64,000 nt of DNA from positions 34,416,120 through 34,480,119 of the forward strand of contig NC_085141.1 of NCBI RefSeq assembly GCF_024139115.2, read 5' to 3'. A program made the position numbers and the translations under genes. Within the stretch, counting starts at the first letter, position 1; each line of letters begins with the position of its first letter. Shown piece by piece: positions 44,678-55,569 of this stretch. Origin of the DNA: Armigeres subalbatus (taxonomy: Eukaryota; Arthropoda; Insecta; Diptera; Culicidae). The notes below the pieces were generated by a model. That model ran no database searches and was not told the origin of the DNA. It worked only from the letters and a program-made list of their open reading frames with translations.

Positions 44678-45299
44678 TATTGTATAAATATTGTATAACG
44701 TATGAAAAAGTCTACTTGTCCGACTGTTTTTGATGGCAGCGCAAAATGAGCCCAAGAAAAACGAACCTATAGAAATAAGCTACTATTTATTTTTTAAATC
44801 TTACCGCCTCGTGGAAAAGCGAGGCGATGGATAACTATTGCATTATTTTACATCATACCAGGATTCTTGATGCATATTGTGATATGACTAATTGTGGAGC
44901 ATTCACATGAACTTGAAAATTTTGTTCCAAGTTCATATTAATCCAGCCTTGGTCAACGACCGATCGACAAATAATATTCGCATTCGATGGAATGCAATCA
45001 ATTGTGATAGGTGACTAATTGGATGAGTTTTTCGATCAACCCTATCACTGCTTCCACACTTGAGAACTCCCACTCCGCTCCAAGTGAGTGCCTACACCTC
45101 CACAATGGTCAGTCACATATCGTGATCGCTGTTCGCTGGCACCGACCTAAGGAAACTGAAAAGCATCACAGAGGTCGGAGAACATCCAACTACGTAACTC
45201 GTGAACCGAACCAAAAGCGAGAGATGATCGAAAGGAGAGAACGCGAGTTACTCCTCCGAAGCTGACGAAACAAAAAAAAAGCTCCAACCAATTCCATCA
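44678..45299. other. No feature seen
   Basis: AT-rich then increasingly GC-rich toward 45.1 kb. No repeat ends recognised. Confidence 0.4.
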
Positions 45300-46273
45300 A
45301 CCAACCCACCCCATCCACTTGACAACCTTCCGGATCAAACCGCTCCGCGGTCGTGCGGCTCGCCATTTCGACCTGTACCACGGTGCGAGTTAGTTCCTCT
45401 ATCGCGATCGACAACGACGGCCCATTGCGCTGCGCTGCGACGCAAACAAAACTGGAAAAGAGTTTCCACTGAAACGTGTATCGCTAAACGCGAGAGTCGC
45501 GATTTTGAGAGAGAGCTTAATGTGTTTATTTTTTTTTTGTTCAATTCCGGCGTGGTTCAACTAGACGTAAATCCACCACAAGCAGATCGCGCCCAAAGTG
45601 AAGTACGATCAGTGTTGTTTTGGTGGTGGTTGAATACGAAAGCTCCCCCGTGAAGAAACTAAGAATAAAGTGAAGAGATTGCGGAATGATTGATCATGAT
45701 GATCGCCGTTGAATTTTAGATGGAAATAGAAAAAGGTCGCGCGCGCGTGCTAAGTGTAAAGGGATCAAGTGGGGTAGAGAATTCGTCCGAACGAGTTCTG
45801 GGAAATGGTGATGAGCGACGTAGGAAGGACCAAACGTCGGTCTTGCTGTAATACGCGCTGTTAAACTTCAAGGGGATGAAGAGAAGTGCAGTACACATAG
45901 TGATTAAGAAATACCGGAAAGTGCGTGCAGTCAGTCGGCATTGGAGCTGCTTTTTGCCTGCATCGAACGAGTATCTGATTGTGTAAAAAAGGAAGATTAC
46001 CGCTTGGGAGGTGAAGTTGTTGGTGCGAAAAACCGGATTCCTGTACTGTTGCTGCTGCCAACGGGCAAAAGTGTAAAGGTTCAACAACTTTCGAGAAAGT
46101 GACACCATCGACTCCGACGCTGTGAAGGATCGCTGTGTGTAATCATCCTCGTCATCGGGTCGTGTGTGATGAATTGATAAGTGGTTTTTGGCGTTGGGAA
46201 TTTCGGATACTGGCGGGAGAGAGTTCTGCGAGTTTTCGAGGGCAAAAATGCAGTGAAGACAATTCCTTGCATA
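45300..46273 (+). other. Candidate non-coding first exon (5' UTR) with donor
   Basis: CpG-richer, non-repetitive sequence with initiator-like TCAGTG at about 45610 and TCAGTCGG at about 45930, and with the GTGAAG/AAAGTG-rich composition of dipteran 5' UTRs. It ends at a donor whose six intron bases GTGAGT (46274-46279) are consensus, although the exon side is ATA rather than CAG. No plus-strand coding frame is seen. It may be an alternative leader of the gene that uses the 57801 exon, but this is inference. Start uncertain. Confidence 0.4.
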
Positions 46274-47402
46274 GTGAGTGGATCGAATAAAAAAATATAA
46301 CAAAGGCATTTTTAATTGCGAGTCATAGTTTTGTTCAATGAGTGTTCACTGTTCACAGACGTATTCAAAAGCTAATGTTAGTCATACCAATAGATTGCGG
46401 TGAATGTTCCCAATTAAACGTAGCATTATTTCTCAATTTGATGTTTGCCTCATAGACAGCTCTTAATAGAGTTCAGGATAAAAACTTATTTAAAGTCTTA
46501 TTTCCCAAAGATCAGTAATACTGAAGGTTCTAATCATTTTTAAAATTGCCTAAAATAGCTTTGTACATAGAAAATTCACGGTGTTAGAAAATTGCTTAAT
46601 ATGAAACGTTTTGGAAAAAAATCAAGTAGAATATGACATTCTATTGACATTATTGTTTTTGTACCAATTTATCACCGGTCGTGCGCATATGTACAATGTA
46701 CATCGGTTGATAGAATGTCACATTCGGCCAAAAGCGTCTCACTTCCTAGTGACCATGGAAAGCATATGAAAGACTTTTAGAGGCATCCGTTTGGATAAAT
46801 TTGCTATTGAAGGCCTTCTAAACTCAGAACTTTTTGTCGAATTTGTCGATTCTTCTCCTTCTACCTTCTCAGAAGCAGCCAATCGTGATAGGGAAACGTT
46901 AAATTCGAAGGCTTTCGCCACCATGTTGTCTATCGATTCATTACTTAACGGACCTTCTACGCGTATAGTCCAAGACGTTCAATCAATTTTTGGAAGAAAG
47001 CCTTCGAAGCCCCCAAAGAAGGAAGCCTCCTTCGCTGCATCGGGATGAAATAGGCTTAACACTTTCCTAGTCTTCACCGGGTCATCTGCGCTGCTAGGCC
47101 GTATGAGTCTCATTGAATTACTTAATTTCCACGGGTTTTCCACCATGTTCCGATGGCATTCTGGACAATGTAGTTTCAGTTGAAAACTGAAGTTATCTCA
47201 CGACATTTGAGTTTCCGTAATGTCACGGAACTTTGTTCAGCTTATTAATTAAATTATGTTCGAATTTGTCGACATTTGTTCCCATTGTGCAAAGGTAGCG
47301 GAGGCGTGAATCACGTGACAATATTTTATTGCATTTAATCGCCGGGAAATTGAAACACAATTTCATGATTTTGTTTTTGAAAATTTAGTAATATATTTTT
47401 TT
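46274..47402. other. Intron-like stretch with one unexplained frame
   Basis: A plus-strand frame of 85 codons (46791-47048) and a minus frame of 61 codons (46924-46739) overlap in a segment with balanced codons. The plus peptide starts MDKFAIEGLLNSELFVEFVD and ends in a Lys/Pro-rich tail. It may be a scrap of a transposon gag-like protein; I do not recognise it. Otherwise AT-rich. Confidence 0.3.
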
Positions 47403-47990
47403 TTTCGAGGAAATTCTTTGGAATACCCTCAGGAAAGTCTTTGGGATTTCCTTGAAAATTTCTTCTAAATTTCATCGGGAAATTTTCCTGAATTTCTTTT
47501 AAAAATGCTTCCGAGTTTCCACGAGAATTTCCATGGAATCCTATCGGAAGATCCTTTGAAAAATTCCTCAGAAATTAAAATGATTTTTTTTTGGAAAAAA
47601 TCCTAAATTTGATCGGAAAATTTCTTAGGATTTCCCTTGGTAAAATCTTTGGAATTATTTCATTTTTTCGGTTAATTCTTTGATTTTTTTTATTTCCTCG
47701 AAAAATTCTCTATAGTTTCTCTCTATAGTTCTCTTGAGACGATCTTCATAATTTCCACGGAAATGCCTCGGAATTCCATCGAAAAATGCATCGGAATTTC
47801 GTCGGGAAACTTCCGTAATTGTTTGAGAAATTTTTCTAAATTTCTTAAAAAAATTCTTCAGAATTTCTATGGTTTATATTTGGAATTTCTTTAACAAATT
47901 CGTTGAAATTTTTTTTTCGTTTGGAAATTTTTTGGATTTTCTTCGAGAATTTTTGCTTCTGATCGAAAAATTCTTAAAATTTTTGAAGCA
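47403..47990. repeat. 23-bp satellite C, AT-rich and diverged (about 25 units)
   Basis: Consecutive 23-bp units can be cut cleanly for the first ten or so copies (for example starting GGAAATTCTTTGG, then GGAAAGTCTTTGGG). An approximate consensus contains the dyad GGAAATTC-TTTG-GAATTTCC. Single copies carry several mismatches. It abuts the RNase H LINE at about 47995. Confidence 0.75.
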
Positions 47991-48236
47991 AAAGCAATTT
48001 TACTTGCAGCGTTCCTTGAGCAGGAGGAGCATTCGATAACACATGCCACAGTTCAATGAAGAATGCTATGTTGAAACGAGGTTCTGAAGTATCCATTGCT
48101 GACTGGATTGGCGAGATGTTATCCTGATGTGTCCTCGGGGAGACGTACTTCCCTCTATTGTGGACTTTAATCGTTGACGATTTTCTTGAACAACTGGAGG
48201 CTCGAGTCTTCGACATAATTGGCTTCGCGGATTATA

Positions 48237-48341
48237 TACCCAAGTAACATTTTTAGTTTTATAACGCTCTTGAAAACCGTTATTTGCTCTACAAGAGAGA
48301 GTGCCTTAAAACCATTTGAAAAATAAAATGGTACTTGGGTA
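48237..48341. mobile_element. 105-bp MITE inside the RT catalytic motif
   Basis: Ends TACCCAAGTAACATTTT and AAAATGGTACTTGGGTA are inverted. It splits the GFADD motif of the LINE between its first Asp codon and the following hydrophobic residues (VILV). Confidence 0.75.
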
Positions 48342-48908
48342 GTTATATTGGTTAGGAAAAAATATGACTGTGTTATTTCTAATCGAATGCAAATTGCCCT
48401 AAATTTCATCACATTATGGTGTGAAAAAGAAGAATTAAACATAAATCCTTCCACGGCTACATTAGTGGCGTTTACAAGGAGACGAATTGATTCTTTTCCT
48501 ACTTTTAAACTGATGGAGCCGATTCAAACTTTCAAACTCAGTCAAGCATCTTGGCGTTTGACTTGACAGTAAGCTGAATTGGAACTTACATCTTGAAGAA
48601 GCATTAAGCAAAGCTACAAATGCTTTATGGATAAGTAAGGCGACGTTCGGTAAAAAGTGGGGACTAAAGCCGAAAATCATTCAATGGATTGTACAACCCA
48701 GTATGGTGGCCACAAAAATAAAGGGTGGTACAGACGCTGGACGCTTTGCTCCCTTGGACCCCTTGGACAATTTATTCAATTAGAAGCAGAAAAGAGTGCT
48801 TTGAAGTACAAAAGAGATTCAAACCTCTTCGAAGGTGACTTAACGGATGAGGTGAATAAGATACAACTTTTATCGATGTTTTGATGTAATTAATCTTGAG
48901 CGAAGAAT

Positions 48909-49930
48909 CCCGGGAAGAAGAAAATAGCAAAAGAATAACAAATTTTACCAATAATAAATGAATAACAGAATATGAAATATGATGTTAGTTTGTTTGATAT
49001 AGTTGTTAAAATAACTAAAATAATAGCAAAAATTTGTTCGAGAGAATAGCTGAAAAATAACTCATTTTGCCATTATAAGAGCAAATAAACCAATAGCAAA
49101 ATATTTGCAGAAAAGGAAATATTAAAATGAGTTATTATTGATGTGTTGAAAATGCAAATGATAAATGAATAACAAACTTTGTTATGATTGCAAAATGTGT
49201 TCTTCATTTGTTGTTCTGTTCTTCCATACAATATCATAATAATAACAAATTTTACTATTATATCAAAATTTGCTGCATAAGAGGTGAGCCGTCCTACCCG
49301 GGTAGAAGAAAACAGCAAAATAATATCAAATTTTACTATTAATATATGAATAACTGAATAGCAAAATCTGATATTAGTTTGTTTGATATAGTTGCTAAAA
49401 TAGCAAAAATAATAACAGACATTGCACTAGCAAATAACTCATAAATAACTCATTTTGCTATTATAATAACAAACCAATAGCAAAATATTTGAAGAAAAGA
49501 AAATATCAAAATCAGTTATTATTGATATGTTGACAATGCAAATAATAAATGAATAACAAACTTTGCTATGATTGCAAAATGTGTTCTTCATTTGTTGTTG
49601 TGCTCTTTCTTACAATAACATATGAATAGCTAATTTTACTGTTATAACAAAACTTGTTGTTGCGATGTTATTTTATGTTATTTATGAATAACATAAGAAT
49701 AACTAAATCTGATATCATAGCAAAATTTGTTATTATTATGTTATTTGTTTGTTATTCACCTCTACCCGGGTAGGTCTGCAAACCACTATAATAAAGATAT
49801 ATAAAAGAAAAAAAAATACTGCTAGAATGCTTTTTCTATGTTATTCATGAATAATAAAGGAATATCAAAATCTGTCACAGCAAAATTTGTTATTATCATG
49901 TTATTTATTTGTTATTCATTTCTACCCGGG
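48909..49930. mobile_element. MITE of the CTACCCGGGTAG family, outer copy
   Basis: The left end CCCGGGAAGAAGAAAATAGC and right end TTATTCATTTCTACCCGGG bound an AATAAC/TATTATT-rich element. AT occurs on both sides (48907-48908, 49931-49932). A second copy of the family is inserted inside at 49294-49773. Confidence 0.7.
49294..49773. mobile_element. MITE of the CTACCCGGGTAG family, inner copy, intact ends
   Basis: Begins and ends with CTACCCGGGTAG (itself a palindrome) and is flanked by GTC at 49291-49293 and 49774-49776. The first half follows the outer copy closely, which shows self-insertion of the family. A diverged third copy is at 29260-29561. Confidence 0.8.
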
Positions 49931-50086
49931 ATATGGACAAATGGTGTACCAAATCTTCGTTTAGGATCAATTGTGTTTTACACCGGTGGTTCAAAGCTGA
50001 ACAATCAAGTTGGAGCAGGCGTAACCAAGCCGTGGTTCAGGCTATTTAAGAATGCTCTAATTCATGCTTACGCCGAAATTACAGGT

Positions 50087-50282
50087 AGGGGAAATGACGG
50101 CTTTGGCAGGTTATGTTCTATTATTGTCAGGGGGTTTTCTTTAACTAAACTTCTTAAACTAATTTAGCCTAAACATTCTTTGCATATCAAAGAATAATGT
50201 ACCCAAATTTCATGAAATTTGGTGAACAAAAACCCTCCCTGACAATAATAGAACAAAACCTGCCAAAGCCGTCATTTCCCCT
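50087..50282. mobile_element. Foldback MITE with AGGGGAAATGACGGC ends
   Basis: Inverted arms of about 52 bp (50087-50140 and 50232-50282) are almost identical and include CTTTGGCAGG and TTCTATTATTGTCAGGG. It interrupts the RNase H region of the LINE. Flanking duplication is at most GT. Confidence 0.85.
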
Positions 50283-50905
50283 GTTCAAATATTTGCATAA
50301 TATCTGATAGTCATGCATCATTGAATGCTCTGAAATCATCAAGATGCACATCTAAACTCGTTTGGGAATGTGTTCAGTCGCTTCAAAACTTGGGTAGTCG
50401 TAGCAAAGTGAACTGCATTGGGTTCCTGGTCATTGTGACATTGAAGGCAATGAACAAGCTGATATGCTGACAAGACTTGGTTAATCTCGACAATGCATAG
50501 GTCCCGAACTATTTTTTGGTGTACTTGCGTGTTCTCTTAAATTGGAACTCAAATCTTGGGAGCATTCAAAAATTGAGGACATCTGGACACCTTAATTGCG
50601 AGGCAGTCTAAACGTTTCATCACACCAAAATAAGTTATCACTCGCAAAATTTTAGATTTTTCAAAACAGATCTAAACACATATAAAGGTATAATAACAGG
50701 CCATTGCCCGAGCCGATATCACTTGAAGCTGTTAGCAAAACTTCAAGAGGATGTATGTCGTTTCTGCAGCATACATGTAGCGGACTCGGAACATCTGTTA
50801 TGCCATTTTTGTCCAGCTAAAAGATTACAGTTCTTCGACAGGGGGCTGATAGAGCCCTCTGAATGTTGGAGAACAAGTCCCAAACGATTCATCAGAACCA
50901 TAATA

Positions 50906-53524
50906 CAGGTATACCTCGATTATATGGACTTTTTTATGCAAAAAAGTCCATTTAATTGATTTTTCCATATAATCGAAGCAACTTTTCCTCTCAAAATTTG
51001 TGTTCAAAGATTAAATTTGTCTTAATAAAATACAAAAATATCAATTTTCTGCATTACAGTCTAATCCGCATGTTTTGGCCCATTTTATGATGATTCAGTA
51101 GTTGTTGATTTTTTTTTAAGAACTTAACCGTTTTCAGCTGCCTTGCACTCCATTTTCTAAGGTTACGTTAATAATGAAGACTTAGCCTAGCCTAATGTGG
51201 ACAAAAAAATAAACTTAGCCACGAATTCTAACTACAGTACATACCTGTTTTATTTCCAAAGCAAATACTATGCGTCCGAGAAAGTTATGTTTTCGCTTCA
51301 AAAATAAACTTATCCTTATACGATCGCAGCAAATTGAATTCGACGGAGAATTCAGTACTATTGTCTGTTATTAAAAATTGGCCGGATCTGACTATGGACT
51401 CAGATGTTATGGCCAAAATACATTTTTTATACAAAAACTCCTAGAGATAGTCTCTCTTTTCCGGCACTCATCTTTGGCTGATCTGTTTGCAACAAGTTGC
51501 GTTTGATGGGAATTCTCACTATGAATTTAAATTCATGTAAATAAGAGGGCCTATCCATTTATCAGTGCCATTTTCTCTAGTGCCGTTTGCACCTACACCT
51601 GTTAGAACCTGTTGTAAATATTTTGGACTATGTTTGTATGTTGAAGATAAGCCTCCTGTAATCCCATTTCAAAATAAATTGTTGGTAATATTGTGGACTT
51701 TGTTCCTATGTTAAAGACAAGCACCCCTTAACCTAAATTTAAATCTACTCGCGTTTTCAAGGACACTCCTCTCAATACGAAAGTAGCGCACAACTGTTAT
51801 TTTTATTATTCAACGCATGCTGTTAAGGTGATTATACAATCAAGCCATGTGGTGAATTTTAAATTCACCACACGGTTTCCTACTCCTATTGTTAAAAGTT
51901 CAAATTTAGCGTAATAATTTCCGTACGATGCTGAAATTAAAGTCGATTACTTAGCATAAGTAAGCATACGATCTACGGATGTTTCATCCCCATGGGCGTT
52001 GTGGTTCTCTCAATTCGTGCTCTTGATAAATCACTAGAAAAGCACGTGCCGTGGCCGGCCGATTTGTGGCTTTGTTGTAAAACCACCTTAATGAAAATAA
52101 TAGTTGTGCGTTGCTTCCGTACTGAGATTTAAATTTGGATTCCGGGAGGCTTGTCTTTAAAGAAGGATCGTACTTTCCGACGAGTTTAAACACTAAAATG
52201 GCCTACGTACTATTAAAACCGGGAATATTTTTATTGATTTTATTTTCCGTCGGTCCATTTCCTTCCGAAGACAACGGCTGATGCCAGGAAGACTCCATTT
52301 GAGCCCTACATATCGTACTCAAAAATGCGAACGGCGTGGTTGAAAAAAAAAACAAGCTTTTACAAGTTTAAAGCTCAAACTAAAGTTTTTCGAAAGTTTC
52401 CTTTTTTTGGAAATATGTTTATCCGCTACTATGAGTTCATTATTTCACCCTACACTACAATTTTGTTGGGGAGCTTCCTTTCGCGTTTCCCCAGCACTTC
52501 TGTTATTGTCAGTAGCTTCTGACTGAATAACGGAATGAAAAACTAGACATCGTTACTAAAGTTTACGGTAATAATTATTGGAAAAAATAACTGAGCACAT
52601 TCTTCATTATATTTATATCGTCTTAATTCAACCAATTAAAATTCACCATAAGATTGAAATAATTTAAAGACTTGCTGCCAGCAACCTTGGAAACCTTCTT
52701 TAAGCAGCAAATCATTTGAGAACTGCTAACTTAAATTCCAGATACTCAAATTATCTTCCTCCTGTACAGCATCAGTATAATCCGCAAACCTTGAGTCGAA
52801 CAAATATAAATACCGGGATCTTTAATAACATGTATTTGTAGTTTCTTACAGTTTAAATAATAATCCATTTTGTTAAAACAAAAATAATGCCAGGTTCGAT
52901 ACTTTACGTAGTAGCCATTGAAATAAGCTTTTCCAGTTTCCTGGGAAAACTGCGAAAAAAACATGCTTGGTCAAATTTGCTGGATGTTAATGCGCCATCC
53001 GCCTCTTGTTCAATTCCATTCCCTACACTTAACTCCACGTACCAAGGGCAGAAAATGGTTTGTTAGCGAAGATCTAACAGCTTAATACGGACATCTCATC
53101 ACTCGCTTCTCAGACTGACAATTCACATCAAGTTTCCATATAACAGAGATCACCTAAAATACTCGTTATCGTTCCACACCTTTTTGTAAGGACGTGGCCG
53201 TGGTAGTTGTTGATTAATAAAATACACAAATGCAATAAAATTTGCAACGTGACATTGGTAAATCAATCTAGTCAGCCGATTATATGATTCAATGTGCGGT
53301 TTCATCATATTTATCTTTTGAAGCACGCCTTCCTGGCTTTTTTGTCCCAATGTACCTTAATAAATATAGAATCAATGTAAAATATGACGTAGAATATTCA
53401 ACGGGTATTTAAAACCTCTAGACACGAAAAAAATTGAGCATAAAAAATGTCCATATAATCGAGGTAAAAAGTCCATATAAAGAAGTCCATATAATCGAGG
53501 GTCCATATAATCGAGGTAAACCTG
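50906..53524. mobile_element. 2.6-kb pogo/Tigger-like element, TA-flanked
   Basis: The left end CAGGTATACCTCGATTATAT (50906) and the inverse right end, finishing GAGGTAAACCTG at 53524, are flanked by TA at 50904-50905 and 53525-53526. Extra GTCCATATAATCGAGG units are repeated near the right end. The ends and TA target fit pogo/Tigger of the Tc1/mariner superfamily. No transposase frame. The interior holds a 25-nt hairpin centred near 51860 and three diverged copies, one inverted, of a GACAAGCCTCC word. Confidence 0.85.
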
Positions 53525-53849
53525 TACCGCACTGGAAAGATGCTGGTAGTCAAGGTGATGAAATTGCTCTACATAGCAATGATGTGTCAATTTGACAAAG
53601 CTATATCAAATGGGGCATATATCACAACAGACCTAACAAATGATCGCAGTGATTAAAATACATAACAAGGGGAAAAAATCCAAAGTTTTAATTTGCTTGA
53701 AGCAGTTGCAATTCATTCCAATCAGATTCGATCAATGAACGAATTTGAAGTGCACCTCCACAGATTACCGTTCCCACAGTCCGAACGAGTTAATCCAAAC
53801 GAATATGCAGCACACAGAAATGATCATTGAAAAGTCAAACTGAGAAGTA

Positions 53850-55259
53850 CAGGGGATGGACAAAATAATTAGGATAGGCAAATTTTGAATAAAATTGGAT
53901 GTGTTGTAACTATTTAGTTATCATCCGATTTTGACAATTCAGGCATGCCCGAACTAGAAAATTAATGCAGTTTGACGGTATGTCCATGGAACCGACTATG
54001 GCCACCGGAATCCGAGCCGTTAAAGGATTATTTTATATTCATGCTTTGCTTCCTGATCGAAAACCACGAAAAAAGAGCCGTCGAATGACTGGTTTTGGTG
54101 CTAAAACTAAAATGTCCCCTTCCACAGGTTCCCCGGGGCCAATCCGTAGATCCTGGAAGCGGTCAGAACCGTCAATTGACCATTTTATATTCATACTTCG
54201 CTTCTTGATCGAGAAGCTTGGCGCTAAAACTAAAATGTCCCCTTCCACCGGTTCCCGGGGCCAATCCGTAGATCCTGGAGCCGGTCAGAGCCGTCAATGG
54301 ACCATTTTATATTCATACTTCGCTTCCTGATCGAAAACTATGAAAAAAGATCCGTCGAATGACTGATTTTGGTGCTAAAACTTTAATGTTCCCATTCACA
54401 GGTTCCCCGGGGACATCCCAGCGACTCCAGGATTCGTTCATTCAATTGGTTTTTCATTTTTGACACATTAGAATCCTTCTGGAATAAAATCATAGTGAAC
54501 GATCTATCAAAAAGCGAGATTCAAATGAAATTGTGGCCTGACCCCTTTGATAAGTATCGATCGGAACCGATTATAAAGAAATGGCCATATCTCACTTGAT
54601 TCTGGTCCGATTCCAAATCTCAATATATGGTTCCAATTGGCAAGAGCCCTACTTCATTTGTGGATACTAATATTATTCAATTTTTAACCACAACTTCTCC
54701 TAATATCCACCTAAAATTTACGGTTTTGAACCTACCTCCGAAAAACCCGGAATATCTCCGGAATCCGGTGGCCATAGTCGGTTCCATGGACATACCGTCA
54801 AAATGCAATAATTTTCTAGTTCAGGCATGCCTGAATTGGGTTGTTTAGGGGTATATATGTTTTTACATATTCTGAATCTGCATAAAAACTAAGCCTAACC
54901 CCAATTTTCAAGAATTTTTGGAGCCCCGGAACTATTTTTAATTTGCATTTTAAATTTATATGGGACTAAAAATTTATTCTTATGCTGCATGGGCCAACTG
55001 TCATTCTATGAATGTTAGTGTCATTCTATCGATTGAAATGGCTTATTGTTTGCTGTATAAAAATGTAAATAAAAGGTTTACAAACAAAATAAAAATATGT
55101 TGGAAATCAGCGAAGCATGCTTTTTATGTTAAACTATAAAAATCCTCATATTTTTTTTTTGCTTAACAACCCAATTGTCAAAATCGGATGATAACTTAGT
55201 TGCAACACATCTAATTTTACCCAAAATTTGCCTATCCTAATTATTTTGTCCATCCCCTG
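53850..55259. mobile_element. 1.4-kb mariner-like element, TA-flanked
   Basis: CAGGGGATGGACAAAATAAT (53850) is mirrored at the right end (ATTATTTTGTCCATCCCCTG to 55259), with TA at 53848-53849 and 55260-55261. The inverted arms continue inward to include GGCATGCC and the CCATGGA block. The right arm is split at 54840-55165 by AT-rich sequence. The centre holds three tandem units with a spacing of roughly 120-155 bp marked by GTGCTAAAACT and AATGTCCCC words. No transposase frame. Confidence 0.85.
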
Positions 55260-55269
55260 TAAGTCATGA

Positions 55270-55520
55270 GATGTAAGAAGAAAACATTGGTGGCCAAAAT
55301 ACGCTTTCGATCAAATGACAATGTCGGCATTTTTGGCCAAACGATTTTGTTCGGTGAAACGACTATATCGGCCAAATGATCAGTTCGGCCGAACGATATT
55401 GTCAGTCCTATGTCCTTTTCAGTCAAATGAGATTTTCGGTCTTACCATTAAATGTTAATCGGCCAAGTGGCATTCGGCCAAATGGATTTCGAACGAATTA
55501 CTTTTGGCCAAACGACACTT
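55270..55520. repeat. Cluster of TTTGGCCAAACGA-like units
   Basis: About a dozen degenerate GGCCAAA(T/C)GA words in both orientations, similar in type to the MITE termini at 22779 and 27731. Probably two decayed arms of such an element. Confidence 0.5.
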
Positions 55521-55569
55521 TTTATTCCTATTTCCACTTTGTCGTACAATAAAAGTCAAGAAAGTATAC

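Larger units (their letters stand above)
47995..53640 (+). pseudogene. LINE with RT and RNase H, cut by four insertions
   Basis: Pieces of an I/Jockey-like LINE lie in order. RT palm: FDNT...SSMKNAMLKRG near 48030-48090, then IVDDFLEQLEARVFDIIGFAD near 48167-48233. RT thumb: NRMQIALNFITLW, NINPSTATLVAFTRRR (48376-48495). Connection region follows up to 48895. In RNase H, FYTGGSK at 49977-49997 has Gly where the catalytic Asp of FYTDGSK is expected; WVPGHCDIEGNEQADML is near 50412-50465. A C-terminal knuckle CRFC...HLLCHFC lies near 50756-50815. The C-terminal coding end resumes at 53527. Insertions: 48237-48341, 48909-49930, 50087-50282 and 50906-53524. The element starts abruptly at the satellite, so it is 5'-truncated. 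Confidence 0.75.

Noticed and set aside
45716..46309. 197-codon minus-strand frame
   Set aside because: It lies opposite the candidate 5' UTR and crosses its donor; composition is low in coding signal and no domain is visible.
54039..54330. Overlapping frames around 53965-54330 as a protein
   Set aside because: Both strands are open because of the internal tandem units of the mariner-like element.
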